DNA of 40,183 bases, taken from the NCBI GenBank assembly GCA_050245915.1, contig JBFWWZ010000025.1, forward strand, positions 1 through 40,183. Reading direction: 5' to 3'. Shown piece after piece: positions 31,199 through 38,766 of this stretch. This DNA is from JBDSKH01 sp050245915 (GTDB taxonomy: Bacteria; Actinomycetota; Actinomycetes; Actinomycetales; Microbacteriaceae). The notes below the pieces were generated by a model. It did no database searches and had not been told where the DNA came from. It saw only the letters and a list, made by a program, of their open reading frames with translations. The position numbers were made by a program, and so were the translations under genes. The stretch's first letter is position 1. Every line of letters starts with the position of its first letter.

Positions 31199-32055
31199 AG
31201 GGCATCATCCTGGCCGGGGGTTCGGGTACGCGGCTCTGGCCGATCACCAAGGGCATCTCGAAGCAGCTGATGCCGGTGTTCGACAAGCCGATGATCTACT
31301 ACCCGTTGTCGACGCTGATGATGGCGGGCATCCGCGAGGTGCTGGTGATCACGACGCCCGAGTACGGGCCCCAGTTCCAGGCGCTGCTCGGCGACGGGTC
31401 GGAGCTCGGGATGACGATCAGCTACGCCGAGCAGGCGTCGCCCGACGGTCTCGCGCAGGCCTTCCTCATCGGCGAGCAGTTCATCGGCGACGACGCGGTC
31501 GCCCTGGTGCTCGGGGACAACATCTTCCACGGCGGAGGACTCGGATCGCAGCTGCGCCAGTACGACAGCATCGACGGGGGGCTGATCTTCGCGTACCAGG
31601 TCGCCAACCCGGAGGCCTACGGTGTCGTCGAGTTCGACGACGACATGGTGGCGGTGTCGATCGAAGAGAAGCCGACGCAGCCGAAGAGCCGCTACGCGGT
31701 GCCGGGGCTCTACTTCTACGACAACTCGGTGATCGAGATCGCGAAAGGCGTGACGCCCAGCGACCGGGGCGAGTTGGAGATCTCCACCGTCAACGAGACC
31801 TACCTCCAGGCGGGCAAGCTGCAGGTGCACGTGCTCGACCGCGGAACCGCGTGGCTCGACACCGGCACATTCGAGTCGATGATGCAGGCCTCCGAGTACG
31901 TGCGCGTCATCGAGGACCGGCAGGGCATCAAAATCGGCTGCATCGAGGAGGTCGCCTGGCGTGCCCGCTGGATCACCGACGAGCAGCTCGCGGCGCTCGC
32001 CGCACCGCTCGCCAAGTCGGGGTACGGCACGTACCTGCAGCGCCTGCTCGAGTAG
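31195..32055 (+). CDS. rfbA: Glucose-1-phosphate thymidylyltransferase
   Basis: First step of dTDP-L-rhamnose synthesis, 286 aa. The nucleotidyltransferase signature GGSGTRLWPITKGISKQLMP is followed by PVFDKPMIYYPLSTLM, LGDNIFHGGGL, EEKPTQPKSRYAVPGLYFYD and RGTAWLDTGTFESMM. GTG 31195 overlaps the rfbC TGA. All four rhamnose enzymes are therefore present in two divergent operons. The left end of the nuclease cassette begins 22 bp after the stop. Confidence 0.96.
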   Translation: MKGIILAGGSGTRLWPITKGISKQLMPVFDKPMIYYPLSTLMMAGIREVLVITTPEYGPQFQALLGDGSELGMTISYAEQASPDGLAQAFLIGEQFIGDDAVALVLGDNIFHGGGLGSQLRQYDSIDGGLIFAYQVANPEAYGVVEFDDDMVAVSIEEKPTQPKSRYAVPGLYFYDNSVIEIAKGVTPSDRGELEISTVNETYLQAGKLQVHVLDRGTAWLDTGTFESMMQASEYVRVIEDRQGIKIGCIEEVAWRARWITDEQLAALAAPLAKSGYGTYLQRLLE

Positions 32056-32076
32056 GGTCTCCGTCCCGCACGCTTC

Positions 32077-32158
32077 GTCGGAAACTCAGGAGGCTCGGCT
32101 CGTTCGCTCGCAGGACTCCGACCAAGCGCTGCCACTGGTCGAAGTCACCTGAGTTTCC
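32077..32158. repeat. Left palindromic element of the nuclease cassette
   Basis: Arms GGAAACTCAGG (32080-32090) and CCTGAGTTTCC (32148-32158) pair perfectly over 11 bp. Inside is a second small stem, CGACCA and TGGTCG (32119-32142 region). The first 19 bases (32076-32094) match 33062-33080 at 16 of 19 positions. Confidence 0.7.
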
Positions 32159-32207
32159 CGCCTTCACAGTTCCCACCCGGGGATGGCGATCCACCGGCGG
32201 CCACCTG

Positions 32208-33140
32208 GTGACCTCTGTGGACCCGGAGCCCCAGGATGCTGCCGCGGTGAGCGTTCGAGACGTCATCATCCAGCGAGGCGGCTTCGCCACAACGCGGCAG
32301 CTCCTCGCCGCTGGCGCATCGGAGCGGATGCTCACCGCGGCGGTCCGATCCGGAGCCGCCCACCGTGTCCGGAACGGGTGGTACTCGACTCTCGATCCTT
32401 CCGACCCGCGTTTCCGCGCGGTGCGGGTCGGCGGCCGGCTCACCGGTCTTTCTGCCTTCGAGGTCTGGGGCGGCTGGGTATGGCGGCGGCCGCCACTCGT
32501 GCAGGTCTGCGTCCCCGCCAACGCGGCCCGGCTCCGCGCTGTCGCCGGCGTGGAGCTGCACTACGACGATGCGCCGGGTGGGACGGCAAGCGAGGTCTCG
32601 GTCGTCAGCGCCATGACCCGCGTGCTTCTGGACGAGGAGCCGGAGGTCGCGATCCCGTGCGTCGACTGGGCACTCCGCACCGGACGCGCCGATCGCATCG
32701 ACGTCGAGCGGGCATTCCTCTCCCTGCCTCTGCCGCGCCGGGAGGTGTCCCGGCTCGTGGATTGGCGTTCGCAAAGTGTGCTCGAGAGCGTCGCACGGGT
32801 CCGGCTGAGGCAGGCGGGGTTCCGCGTGCGCAGCCAGCAGAAGACGGGCGACCTCGGAGGCAGCGACCTGACAATCGAGGGGTCGGTTGTCCTCGAGACC
32901 GATGGCCGGAAGTTCCACGAGAAGTCGTTCGAGTCGGATCGTCGACGGGATCTCGTGACCACGATCGAGGGCAGGCACGTGATTCGCGCCTCGTACTCGA
33001 TGGTGCGGGACGAGTGGCCGGCGATTCTCGCAGCTATCCGGGCTGCGTTGGCGAGCCGCTACGTCGGGAGCTCAGGAGACTTTGTCCGCGTGGGCCCATC
33101 GCGCCAGCGTTCCCACAGGAGACAGGGGCAAGTTTCCTGA
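32208..33140 (+). CDS. AbiEi-like winged helix fused to DUF559/Vsr-like endonuclease domain
   Basis: 310 aa from GTG 32208; GTG 32217 and 32247 are alternatives and no clear Shine-Dalgarno is seen. Residues 17-60 (GGFATTRQLLAAGASERMLT, AHRVRNGWYS) resemble the N-terminal winged helix of type IV antitoxin AbiEi proteins. The C-terminal part resembles the DUF559/PD-(D/E)XK Vsr-like fold: E193 in VLESVARVRLRQAGF, D220 in GSDLTI, E230-x-D232 in VLETDGRKFHEK, then RRDLVTTIEGRHVIRASY. The last 25 residues read into the right palindrome and the TGA stop is part of CCTGAGTTTCC. No partner toxin is adjacent. Nuclease activity and biological role are inferred. Confidence 0.8.
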   Translation: MTSVDPEPQDAAAVSVRDVIIQRGGFATTRQLLAAGASERMLTAAVRSGAAHRVRNGWYSTLDPSDPRFRAVRVGGRLTGLSAFEVWGGWVWRRPPLVQVCVPANAARLRAVAGVELHYDDAPGGTASEVSVVSAMTRVLLDEEPEVAIPCVDWALRTGRADRIDVERAFLSLPLPRREVSRLVDWRSQSVLESVARVRLRQAGFRVRSQQKTGDLGGSDLTIEGSVVLETDGRKFHEKSFESDRRRDLVTTIEGRHVIRASYSMVRDEWPAILAAIRAALASRYVGSSGDFVRVGPSRQRSHRRQGQVS

Positions 33141-33149
33141 GTTTCCGAC
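33063..33149. repeat. Right palindromic element of the nuclease cassette
   Basis: The left arm from 33066 (GGGAGCTCAGGAGACTT) and the reverse complement of the right arm (GGAAACTCAGGAAACTT) match closely over about 22 nt. An inner stem GTGGG/CCCAC is also present. The element overlaps the last codons and the stop of the nuclease gene. It ends 28 bp from the stop of the convergent glycosyltransferase, so it may also terminate transcription. Confidence 0.7.
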
Positions 33150-33177
33150 AGTGGGTGGCGACACGGCCGCGCGCCGC

Positions 33178-34065
33178 CTAGAGCGGGGCCGAGCCCTCGC
33201 GGCGCAGACGCCGGATGATCGCCCGCGACCGGAGCGCCAGGCCGACCCGCAGCGTGACGCGCACCGGCCACAGCCACCAGCCCGAGTACTTCTTCGACAG
33301 GAAGCGCCGCGCGCTGTCGTGGTGCGCGGTGACCATGCGGGCGGACTCCCCGCCGGTGGCGTGCGCTCCGACGTGGGTCACGGATGCGGCGGGCTCGTAG
33401 GTGTTGCGGTAGCCCGCCTTGCCGAGCCGGAAGCCGAGGTCGACGTCTTCGAAGTACATGAAGTAGCCGTCGTCGAAACCCCCGATCTCGTCGAACGCGG
33501 TGCGGCGCACCAGCAGGCACGAGCCGGAGAGCCAGCCGGCGTCGCGTCGCTCATCGCGGGGGTCGGTCTCGCGGCGGTACGCCAGCGTCCAGGGGTTGCG
33601 CTGCCACAGGTTCACGAACAAGGCGTGGCCGACGCCGGTACGCAGGCTCGGCACGGCGCGCGCCGACGGGTAGATCGATCCGTCGGGGTTCAGCACGGAG
33701 GGGCCGACCGCGCCGATGGCGGGGTCGGTCTCGCCGGTCGCGCGGAGGGTGTCGATCGTGCCGGCACCGAGCACGACATCCGGATTGCTGATCAGCACCC
33801 ACTCGACGCCGGGGGGGAGTTCGCGCACGCCGGCGTTGACGGCGCCGCCGTAGCCGGGGTTCGCGGGGAGCGGCACGTGCGTCGCGCCGGTCTTCGCGGC
33901 GAGAGCAGAGGCGTCGTCGGGACCCGGCGCGTTGTCGACGATGACGACGGGCGCCCGTTCGGCGCTCGCGCCGCGAACCGACTCGAGGAAACCGGCCAGG
34001 ACGTCGTTCGAGCGGTAGGCGACCGTGACGATCCCCACCGACGGTCCGCGGCTGCTGTTGGCCAT
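33178..34065 (-). CDS. GT2 glycosyltransferase, WbbL-like rhamnosyltransferase
   Basis: 295 aa GT-A enzyme. Motifs: GIVTVAYRSNDVLAGFLESV, VVIVDNAPG, PANPGYGGAVNAG, ISNPDVVLGAG (DxD-like), GWLSGSCLLVRRTAFDEIGG and FMYFEDVDLGFRLGKAGY. This layout matches WbbL-type rhamnosyltransferases, and the adjacent dTDP-rhamnose genes support rhamnose as donor. ATG 34065 has TAGGAT 9 nt upstream. The gene runs toward the nuclease cassette. Confidence 0.88.
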   Translation of the reverse strand: MANSSRGPSVGIVTVAYRSNDVLAGFLESVRGASAERAPVVIVDNAPGPDDASALAAKTGATHVPLPANPGYGGAVNAGVRELPPGVEWVLISNPDVVLGAGTIDTLRATGETDPAIGAVGPSVLNPDGSIYPSARAVPSLRTGVGHALFVNLWQRNPWTLAYRRETDPRDERRDAGWLSGSCLLVRRTAFDEIGGFDDGYFMYFEDVDLGFRLGKAGYRNTYEPAASVTHVGAHATGGESARMVTAHHDSARRFLSKKYSGWWLWPVRVTLRVGLALRSRAIIRRLRREGSAPL

Positions 34066-34074
34066 GGTGCTCCG

Positions 34075-34102
34075 ATCCTAGCCGCGCCCCGCGTCCTAGG
34101 CT
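34075..34102. promoter_or_regulatory. Closely packed divergent -10 boxes of two GT2 genes
   Basis: Minus TAGGAT (34075-34080) lies 9 nt before ATG 34065. Plus TAGGCT (34097-34102) lies 6 nt before ATG 34109. The 43-bp gap holds both promoters; the boxes are 22 bp apart and neither gene has a Shine-Dalgarno. Confidence 0.6.
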
Positions 34103-34108
34103 GGCGCC

Positions 34109-35110
34109 ATGGCCCGGGCGCAGAGCATCTCCGTCGTGCTCTGCACGCACAACGGCGCCGCGTTCGTCCGCGAGCAGGTGACGAGCATCCTCCGCGAGGA
34201 CCCGTCGCAGCTGGTGCTCGGCGATGACGCCTCGGCCGACGACACCGTCGCCATCGTCGAAGACCTGGTGGCCGTCCACCGCGACGGGGGAGGTTCGACC
34301 GAGCTGGTGGTGCGGCGGCACGCACCGGCGCTCGGGGTGGTGGGCAACTTCGCCGACGCGCTCGCGCACGCGAGCGGCGAGCTGATCGCGCTCAGCGACC
34401 AGGACGACATCTGGCACGCGGGCAAGCTCGGCTCCCTGGCGGCCCTTTTCGACGCGGATCCCGGGCTGCTGCTGGTGCACACCGACGCCCGTCTCGTGGA
34501 CGCAGCCGGCGCTCCCACCGGGCTCACCCTGCTGCAAGCGTTGGAGGCGACCCCCGGGGAGCGGACCGGTCTCGAGCGCGGCGACGCGTTCGCCACTCTG
34601 CTGCGCCGCAACCTCGTGACGGGCGCCACCGTGATGCTGCGGCGCTCGGTGCTGGATGCCGCGGTGCCGTTCCCGGCGACCTGGGTGCACGATGAATGGC
34701 TGGCGATCATCGCGTCGGCGGTCGGGACTCTGCGCCTGCACCCCGAGCCGCTCATCGACTACCGCCAGCACGGGGCGAATCAGATCGGCGCTCGGCGCCC
34801 GACCATGGCGGACCGCTGGGCGAAGCTGCGTGAGCCGCGGGAACCCCGTGCCTCCCGTCTCGTCGCTCGCACGGAGGCGCTGGTCGCGGCGCTCGAGGGT
34901 CTCGGCGACGCGGTCCCGCCGGCCCGGCTCGCTGAGGCGCGGGCGCGGCTCGCGCACGAGGAGCGGCGCCGTGAGCTGCCGCGGAACCCCGTCGCGCGGG
35001 TTCCGTCGATCGTCGCCGCTGCCGCCCGCGGCGCCTATGGGCGATACAGTCGGGGGTCGATCGACATGCTGCGCGACCTCGTGCAGCCCGCCGGGAAGGA
35101 CAGCCGATGA
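34109..35110 (+). CDS. GT2 glycosyltransferase (DQDDIW type)
   Basis: 333 aa GT-A enzyme. Motifs: SVVLCTHNGAAFVREQVTSI, LGDDASADDTVAIVEDL, ELIALSDQDDIWHAGKL (donor and metal site), VTGATVMLRR and TWVHDEWLAIIAS, the HDxW motif common in O-antigen and rhamnan transferases. A C-terminal helical tail rich in Arg and Ala may contact the membrane. ATG overlap of 4 nt with the next gene makes this the first gene of a glycan operon. Confidence 0.88.
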   Translation: MARAQSISVVLCTHNGAAFVREQVTSILREDPSQLVLGDDASADDTVAIVEDLVAVHRDGGGSTELVVRRHAPALGVVGNFADALAHASGELIALSDQDDIWHAGKLGSLAALFDADPGLLLVHTDARLVDAAGAPTGLTLLQALEATPGERTGLERGDAFATLLRRNLVTGATVMLRRSVLDAAVPFPATWVHDEWLAIIASAVGTLRLHPEPLIDYRQHGANQIGARRPTMADRWAKLREPREPRASRLVARTEALVAALEGLGDAVPPARLAEARARLAHEERRRELPRNPVARVPSIVAAAARGAYGRYSRGSIDMLRDLVQPAGKDSR

Positions 35111-36450
35111 CGCGCGTGCTGATCCTCACGGGCGACCCGATCGGCGCGCGCATGGCCGGCCCGGCGATCCGGGTGTGGAACATGGGCCTGCAGCTGCTGG
35201 CCCGCGGCCACGAGGTCCGCGTCATCACCACGACGACCGCCGATGTCGCCGACCCGCCGTTCCCGGTGCACGCGGTCGCCCCGGGCGCGGACGCCGCGTT
35301 CCGCGTCCACGAGCGCTGGGCGGAGATGATCGTGTTCCAGGGGCACGGGATGAGTCAGTTCCCTGCCCTGGCGCGGAGCGACCGGTACCTTGTCGCCGAC
35401 ATCTACGACCCCATGCACCTGGAGATGCTCGAGCAGGGCCGCGAGCTGCCGCGGGCGACCTGGGACCTGCGGGTCGCCCAGGCTCGCGACGCGCTCAACC
35501 TGCAGCTGCAACGCGCCGACTTCTTCGTCTGCGCCAGCGAGCGGCAGCGGCTCTTCTACCTCGGGCATCTCGCGTCGCTCGGTCGCATCAACCCGGCCAC
35601 GTACCAGGACGAGCCGGATCTGCGGGGGCTCCTCGACCTCGCCCCGTTCGGTCTCGACCCCGAGCCGCCGCGGCCGGGGCCGGGCATGCGCCGGGATACC
35701 GCGGAACGCATCCTGATCTGGGGAGGCGGGCTCTACTCCTGGTTCGACCCGCTGACGCTGATCCGCGCGGTGGCGGGGCTGGCCGCGCGCCGCCCGGAGA
35801 CACGGCTGTTCTTCCTCGGCACCCGGCACCCCGGCGTCGACGAGATGGGGATCGTGCGCGAGTCGTTCGACCTCGCCCGCGAGCTCGGCGTCGAGGGCGG
35901 GTCGGTGGTCTTCAACGACACCTGGGTGCCGTACGAGGAGCGCGGCGGCTACCTGCTCGATGCGGACGCCGGGGTCAGCACGCACCATCTGCACGTGGAG
36001 ACGACGTTCTCGTTCCGTACGCGGATCCTGGACTACCTGTGGGCGGGGCTTCCGATGGTCGTCACCGAGGGCGACAGCTTCGCCGAGCTGGTGCAGGCGG
36101 AGGGCCTGGGGGTGGTGGTCCCGGCCGGCGATGTCGACCGGCTCGCGGCGGCCATCGAGACCGTGCTCTACGACGCGGATGCGGCATCCGGCTTCGCCGA
36201 GAACGTCGCCCGGGTGCGTTCCGATTTCGCCTGGCAGCGGGTGCTGGGGCCGATCCTCGACTTCGCGGACGACCCGCATCATGCCGCCGACTACGGCGGC
36301 TCCCGCGCGTCGATGGGCGCCGCCCGTGGTCACCGCCGGACCTCGGGACTCCGTCACGATCTGCGCATGGCCTGGCATCACCTGCGGGCGTCGGGCATCC
36401 GCGACGTCGCCGGCCGGATCTCGCGCCGCGTGTCCGGCGGCGGCTCGTGA
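35107..36450 (+). CDS. GT-B glycosyltransferase (GT4-like)
   Basis: 447 aa. N-terminal Rossmann domain: VLILTGDPIGARMAGPAIRV, LLARGHEVRVITTTT, VADIYDPMHLEML. The linker has FFVCASERQRLFYLGHLASL. C-terminal donor domain: ILIWGGGLYSWFDPLTLIRA, FLGTRHPG, GVSTHHLHVETTFSFRTR and DYLWAGLPMVVTEGDSFAEL. The usual ExxxxxxxE is only approximate here. It sits between the GT2 and the flippase-like gene with ATGA/GTGA overlaps. Sugar specificity is unknown. Confidence 0.85.
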   Translation: MTRVLILTGDPIGARMAGPAIRVWNMGLQLLARGHEVRVITTTTADVADPPFPVHAVAPGADAAFRVHERWAEMIVFQGHGMSQFPALARSDRYLVADIYDPMHLEMLEQGRELPRATWDLRVAQARDALNLQLQRADFFVCASERQRLFYLGHLASLGRINPATYQDEPDLRGLLDLAPFGLDPEPPRPGPGMRRDTAERILIWGGGLYSWFDPLTLIRAVAGLAARRPETRLFFLGTRHPGVDEMGIVRESFDLARELGVEGGSVVFNDTWVPYEERGGYLLDADAGVSTHHLHVETTFSFRTRILDYLWAGLPMVVTEGDSFAELVQAEGLGVVVPAGDVDRLAAAIETVLYDADAASGFAENVARVRSDFAWQRVLGPILDFADDPHHAADYGGSRASMGAARGHRRTSGLRHDLRMAWHHLRASGIRDVAGRISRRVSGGGS

Positions 36451-37676
36451 GACCGGTCGCCCGGCGCATCCTGGCGTTCGCCGGGGTGCCGTTCCTGTCG
36501 CTGCTGGCGCCGTTCCTGTTCCTGCCGGTGCTGGCCCGGCTGGCGGGGGCGGATGCCTGGGTCGCCATCGCGCTCGGCCAGTCGGTGGGCGGGTTCGCGG
36601 CGCTCATCGCCGGTGTCGGATATCCGACGCTGGCGCCGCCGCTGGTCGCGGTGGCGTCGCCGGAGCGCCGGCGTCGCATCCTGGCCACCAGCCTGCATGT
36701 GCGGTTCCCCGTGTGGCTGGTCGCGGCGGCCGCCGGAGCGGTGGTGGCGGCGGCGATGGCGCCGGGATCGCACCGGCCGGAGGCAGCACTGATGGCGGTC
36801 GCCATGAGTCTCGCGGCGCTCGCCCCGACCTGGTTCTGGATCGGCGTCGGGCGCGCGCTGCCGATCCTCTGGAGCGAGGTCCTTCCGCGGATGGCCGCGA
36901 CACTGACCGCGACCGGGATCCTGCTCGCGGGCGGCGGGGTGCTCTGGTATCCCGTTCTCCTCATCGTGGCGATGATCGCCGGTCCCGCGGTCGTCTACGC
37001 GAGGTATTCGGGGCCCGAGCTGCGCCGTGCGGACCGAGCCGACGCGATCTCGGTCATGCGGACCCATCCGCCCGCCGTCATCGCCGAGACCGCCGCGGGC
37101 GCCTACAACGCCCTGGCGGTGACCCTGGTCACGGGCGTCACCCCTGTGGCGCAGTCGGCGCAGTACGTCTCGGGCGACAAGGCGTACCGGATCGGGCAGT
37201 ACGCGGTATCGGCGCTCGGGAACGCGCTGCAGGGCTGGGTCGCCGAATCGTCCGCGGTGCGGAAGGATCTCGCCAGGCGGCTGGGTCTCGCCGTGCTGCT
37301 GCACACCGGGCTCGGTGTCGCCGGCCTGCTCGCCTTCGCCGCGGTGGGCCCCTGGCTGACCTCGGTGCTCTTCGGCGAGGCCGTGGCGATCGACCAGAGC
37401 ACCGCACTCGGACTCGGGGTCGCCTCGCTCGGCATCTCGCTGGGCACGGCGTGCGGCCGCATCGGCCTGATCACGCTGGGTGCCCGACGCGCGTTCATGG
37501 TGTGCGTGCTGGTCGCCTCGGCCGCGGGCGTGGCGGGACTGCTGCTGGGTGGCGCCCTGTGGGGGGCCGCCGGCGCGGCCTGGGGCCTCGGCGCCGCGGA
37601 ACTCGGCTCCGGGATCGCCCAGGGCGTCGTGCTGCTGGCGGTCTGGCGCCGGGGCGGCACCGAGCGGTCCCGGTAG
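36447..37676 (+). CDS. Polysaccharide flippase-like membrane protein (Wzx/MOP superfamily)
   Basis: 409 aa from GTG 36447 (GTGA overlap). About 10-12 hydrophobic segments spread over the whole length, with short basic loops, as in Wzx/MurJ-like exporters. Landmarks are FLPVLARLAGADAWVAIALG near the N-terminus and QYVSGDKAYRIGQYAVSALG in the middle. It probably moves a lipid-linked glycan across the membrane for the LCP enzyme to attach. The TAG stop is reused as the start of the next gene's -10. Confidence 0.83.
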   Translation: MRPVARRILAFAGVPFLSLLAPFLFLPVLARLAGADAWVAIALGQSVGGFAALIAGVGYPTLAPPLVAVASPERRRRILATSLHVRFPVWLVAAAAGAVVAAAMAPGSHRPEAALMAVAMSLAALAPTWFWIGVGRALPILWSEVLPRMAATLTATGILLAGGGVLWYPVLLIVAMIAGPAVVYARYSGPELRRADRADAISVMRTHPPAVIAETAAGAYNALAVTLVTGVTPVAQSAQYVSGDKAYRIGQYAVSALGNALQGWVAESSAVRKDLARRLGLAVLLHTGLGVAGLLAFAAVGPWLTSVLFGEAVAIDQSTALGLGVASLGISLGTACGRIGLITLGARRAFMVCVLVASAAGVAGLLLGGALWGAAGAAWGLGAAELGSGIAQGVVLLAVWRRGGTERSR

Positions 37677-37679
37677 GCT
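37674..37679 (+). promoter_or_regulatory. -10 box of the DPM-like gene, starting with the flippase stop codon
   Basis: TAGGCT begins with the flippase TAG stop and ends 8 nt before ATG 37688. No Shine-Dalgarno is present, consistent with an internal leaderless transcript. Confidence 0.55.
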
Positions 37680-37687
37680 GGTCCCCT

Positions 37688-38428
37688 ATGAAGGTGCTGG
37701 TTGCCATCCCGGCGTTGAATGAGGCGGCCGCGCTGGGCCAGGTCCTCACGGCGCTCGCGGTCGTGCACCCGTTGCGCGATGTCGTCGTCGTCGACGACGG
37801 CTCCAGCGACGACACAGCGCGCATCGCGCGCGCGGCCGGCGTGACGGTGATCTCCCACGCGATCAACCTGGGCGTCGGCGCCGCGATGGGTACCGCGTTC
37901 AAGTACGCGTCGCGGTCGGGCTACGACGCCCTCGTGCAGTTCGACGGCGACGGGCAGCACCGTCCCGAGCACATCCCCGAGCTGGTCGCGGCCCTGGTCG
38001 ATGCCGACGTCGTGATCGGCAGCCGGTTCTCGGGAGTCGGCACCTACAAGTCCTCCGCCGCGCGTCGCGGTGTCCAGCGCCTCATCGCGCGAGTGGCGTC
38101 CGTGTACGCGCGCACGCGGCTCACCGATGCGACGAGCGGCTTCCGGGCGTCGGGGCCCCGCGCCGTCGCCGTGTTCGCGGAGCACTACCCGGTGGAATGG
38201 CTCGGCGACACGGTCGAGTCGATCGTGCTCGCGTCGCGCACGGGGCTGCGGGTGCGTGAGATCCCCGTCGGCATGGACGAGCGCGCGGGTGGTGCCCCGT
38301 CGCAGTCGATTCTGCGGGCCACCCTCTACACGGGACGCATCCTGCTGATCCTCGGACTCGCGACCATCCGGTCCGTACCGCCGCAACTTCGCAAGCGGCG
38401 TGCCGCGTCGACGGAGGTGCCGGCATGA
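37688..38428 (+). CDS. GT2 glycosyltransferase, polyprenol-phosphate hexosyltransferase-like
   Basis: 246 aa. Motifs: VLVAIPALNEAAALGQVL, VVVVDDGSSDDTARIARAAG, INLGVGAAMGTAFKYA, VQFDGDGQHRPEHIPEL (DxDxQ metal site), VIGSRFSGVG and DATSGFRASG. This subtype typically makes polyprenol-phosphate sugars. Adjacent DUF2304 and multi-span DUF2142-like genes form a recurring trio seen in surface-glycan loci. The stop overlaps the next ATG by 4 nt. Confidence 0.88.
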   Translation: MKVLVAIPALNEAAALGQVLTALAVVHPLRDVVVVDDGSSDDTARIARAAGVTVISHAINLGVGAAMGTAFKYASRSGYDALVQFDGDGQHRPEHIPELVAALVDADVVIGSRFSGVGTYKSSAARRGVQRLIARVASVYARTRLTDATSGFRASGPRAVAVFAEHYPVEWLGDTVESIVLASRTGLRVREIPVGMDERAGGAPSQSILRATLYTGRILLILGLATIRSVPPQLRKRRAASTEVPA

Positions 38429-38766
38429 CGCCGCAGATCCTCGCGATCGCCATGGCGGTCGCCCTGCTGATCGCCGTGATCCTGCTGCTGCGGTCGTATG
38501 TGCTCCCGGAGAAGTACGCCGTGGTCTGGATCATCGCCTCGATCGCCGCCATCGTGCTCTCCGCCTGGCCGGGTCTGCTCGATGCGGTGAGCAACTTCTT
38601 CGGGATCGCGCAGCCGATCAATCTGCTGTTCGTCGGCGGCTTCTTCGTCGTGCTGCTGCTGCTGATGCAGATGAGCCTCGAGCTCGCGCGAACGCGCGAC
38701 GAGCTGCGCCGCGCGGTTCAGAAGGTCGCCCTCGAACAGGAAGAGCGGTCCCGGAAAGATGACTAG
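38425..38766 (+). CDS. DUF2304 small membrane protein
   Basis: 113 aa. Three hydrophobic segments (about 4-22, 31-48, 66-84) are followed by a charged, coiled-coil-like tail (ELARTRDELRRAVQKVALEQ). The VWIIASIAAIVLSAWPGLL segment is typical of DUF2304. It commonly sits next to polyprenol-phosphate GT2 genes; its function is unknown. Confidence 0.87.
   Translation: MTPQILAIAMAVALLIAVILLLRSYVLPEKYAVVWIIASIAAIVLSAWPGLLDAVSNFFGIAQPINLLFVGGFFVVLLLLMQMSLELARTRDELRRAVQKVALEQEERSRKDD

Larger units (their letters stand above)
32077..33149. mobile_element. Candidate cassette with 14-bp terminal inverted repeats and a nuclease-like gene
   Basis: GTCGGAAACTCAGG (32077-32090) and CCTGAGTTTCCGAC (33136-33149) are perfect inverted repeats bounding 1,073 bp. 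Each end carries a second, inward copy: CCTGAGTTTCC at 32148-32158 and GGAGCTCAGGAG at 33067-33078. Both ends therefore form palindromic elements of about 82-87 nt. The single gene inside is an AbiEi-winged-helix/DUF559-like protein whose stop lies in the right repeat. No transposase and no obvious target-site duplication is seen. Mobility is inferred from structure only. Confidence 0.6.

Noticed and set aside
32060..33165. Target-site duplication around the nuclease cassette
   Set aside because: Flanking bases (CGCTTC left, AGTGGG right) do not match, so no duplication can be claimed.
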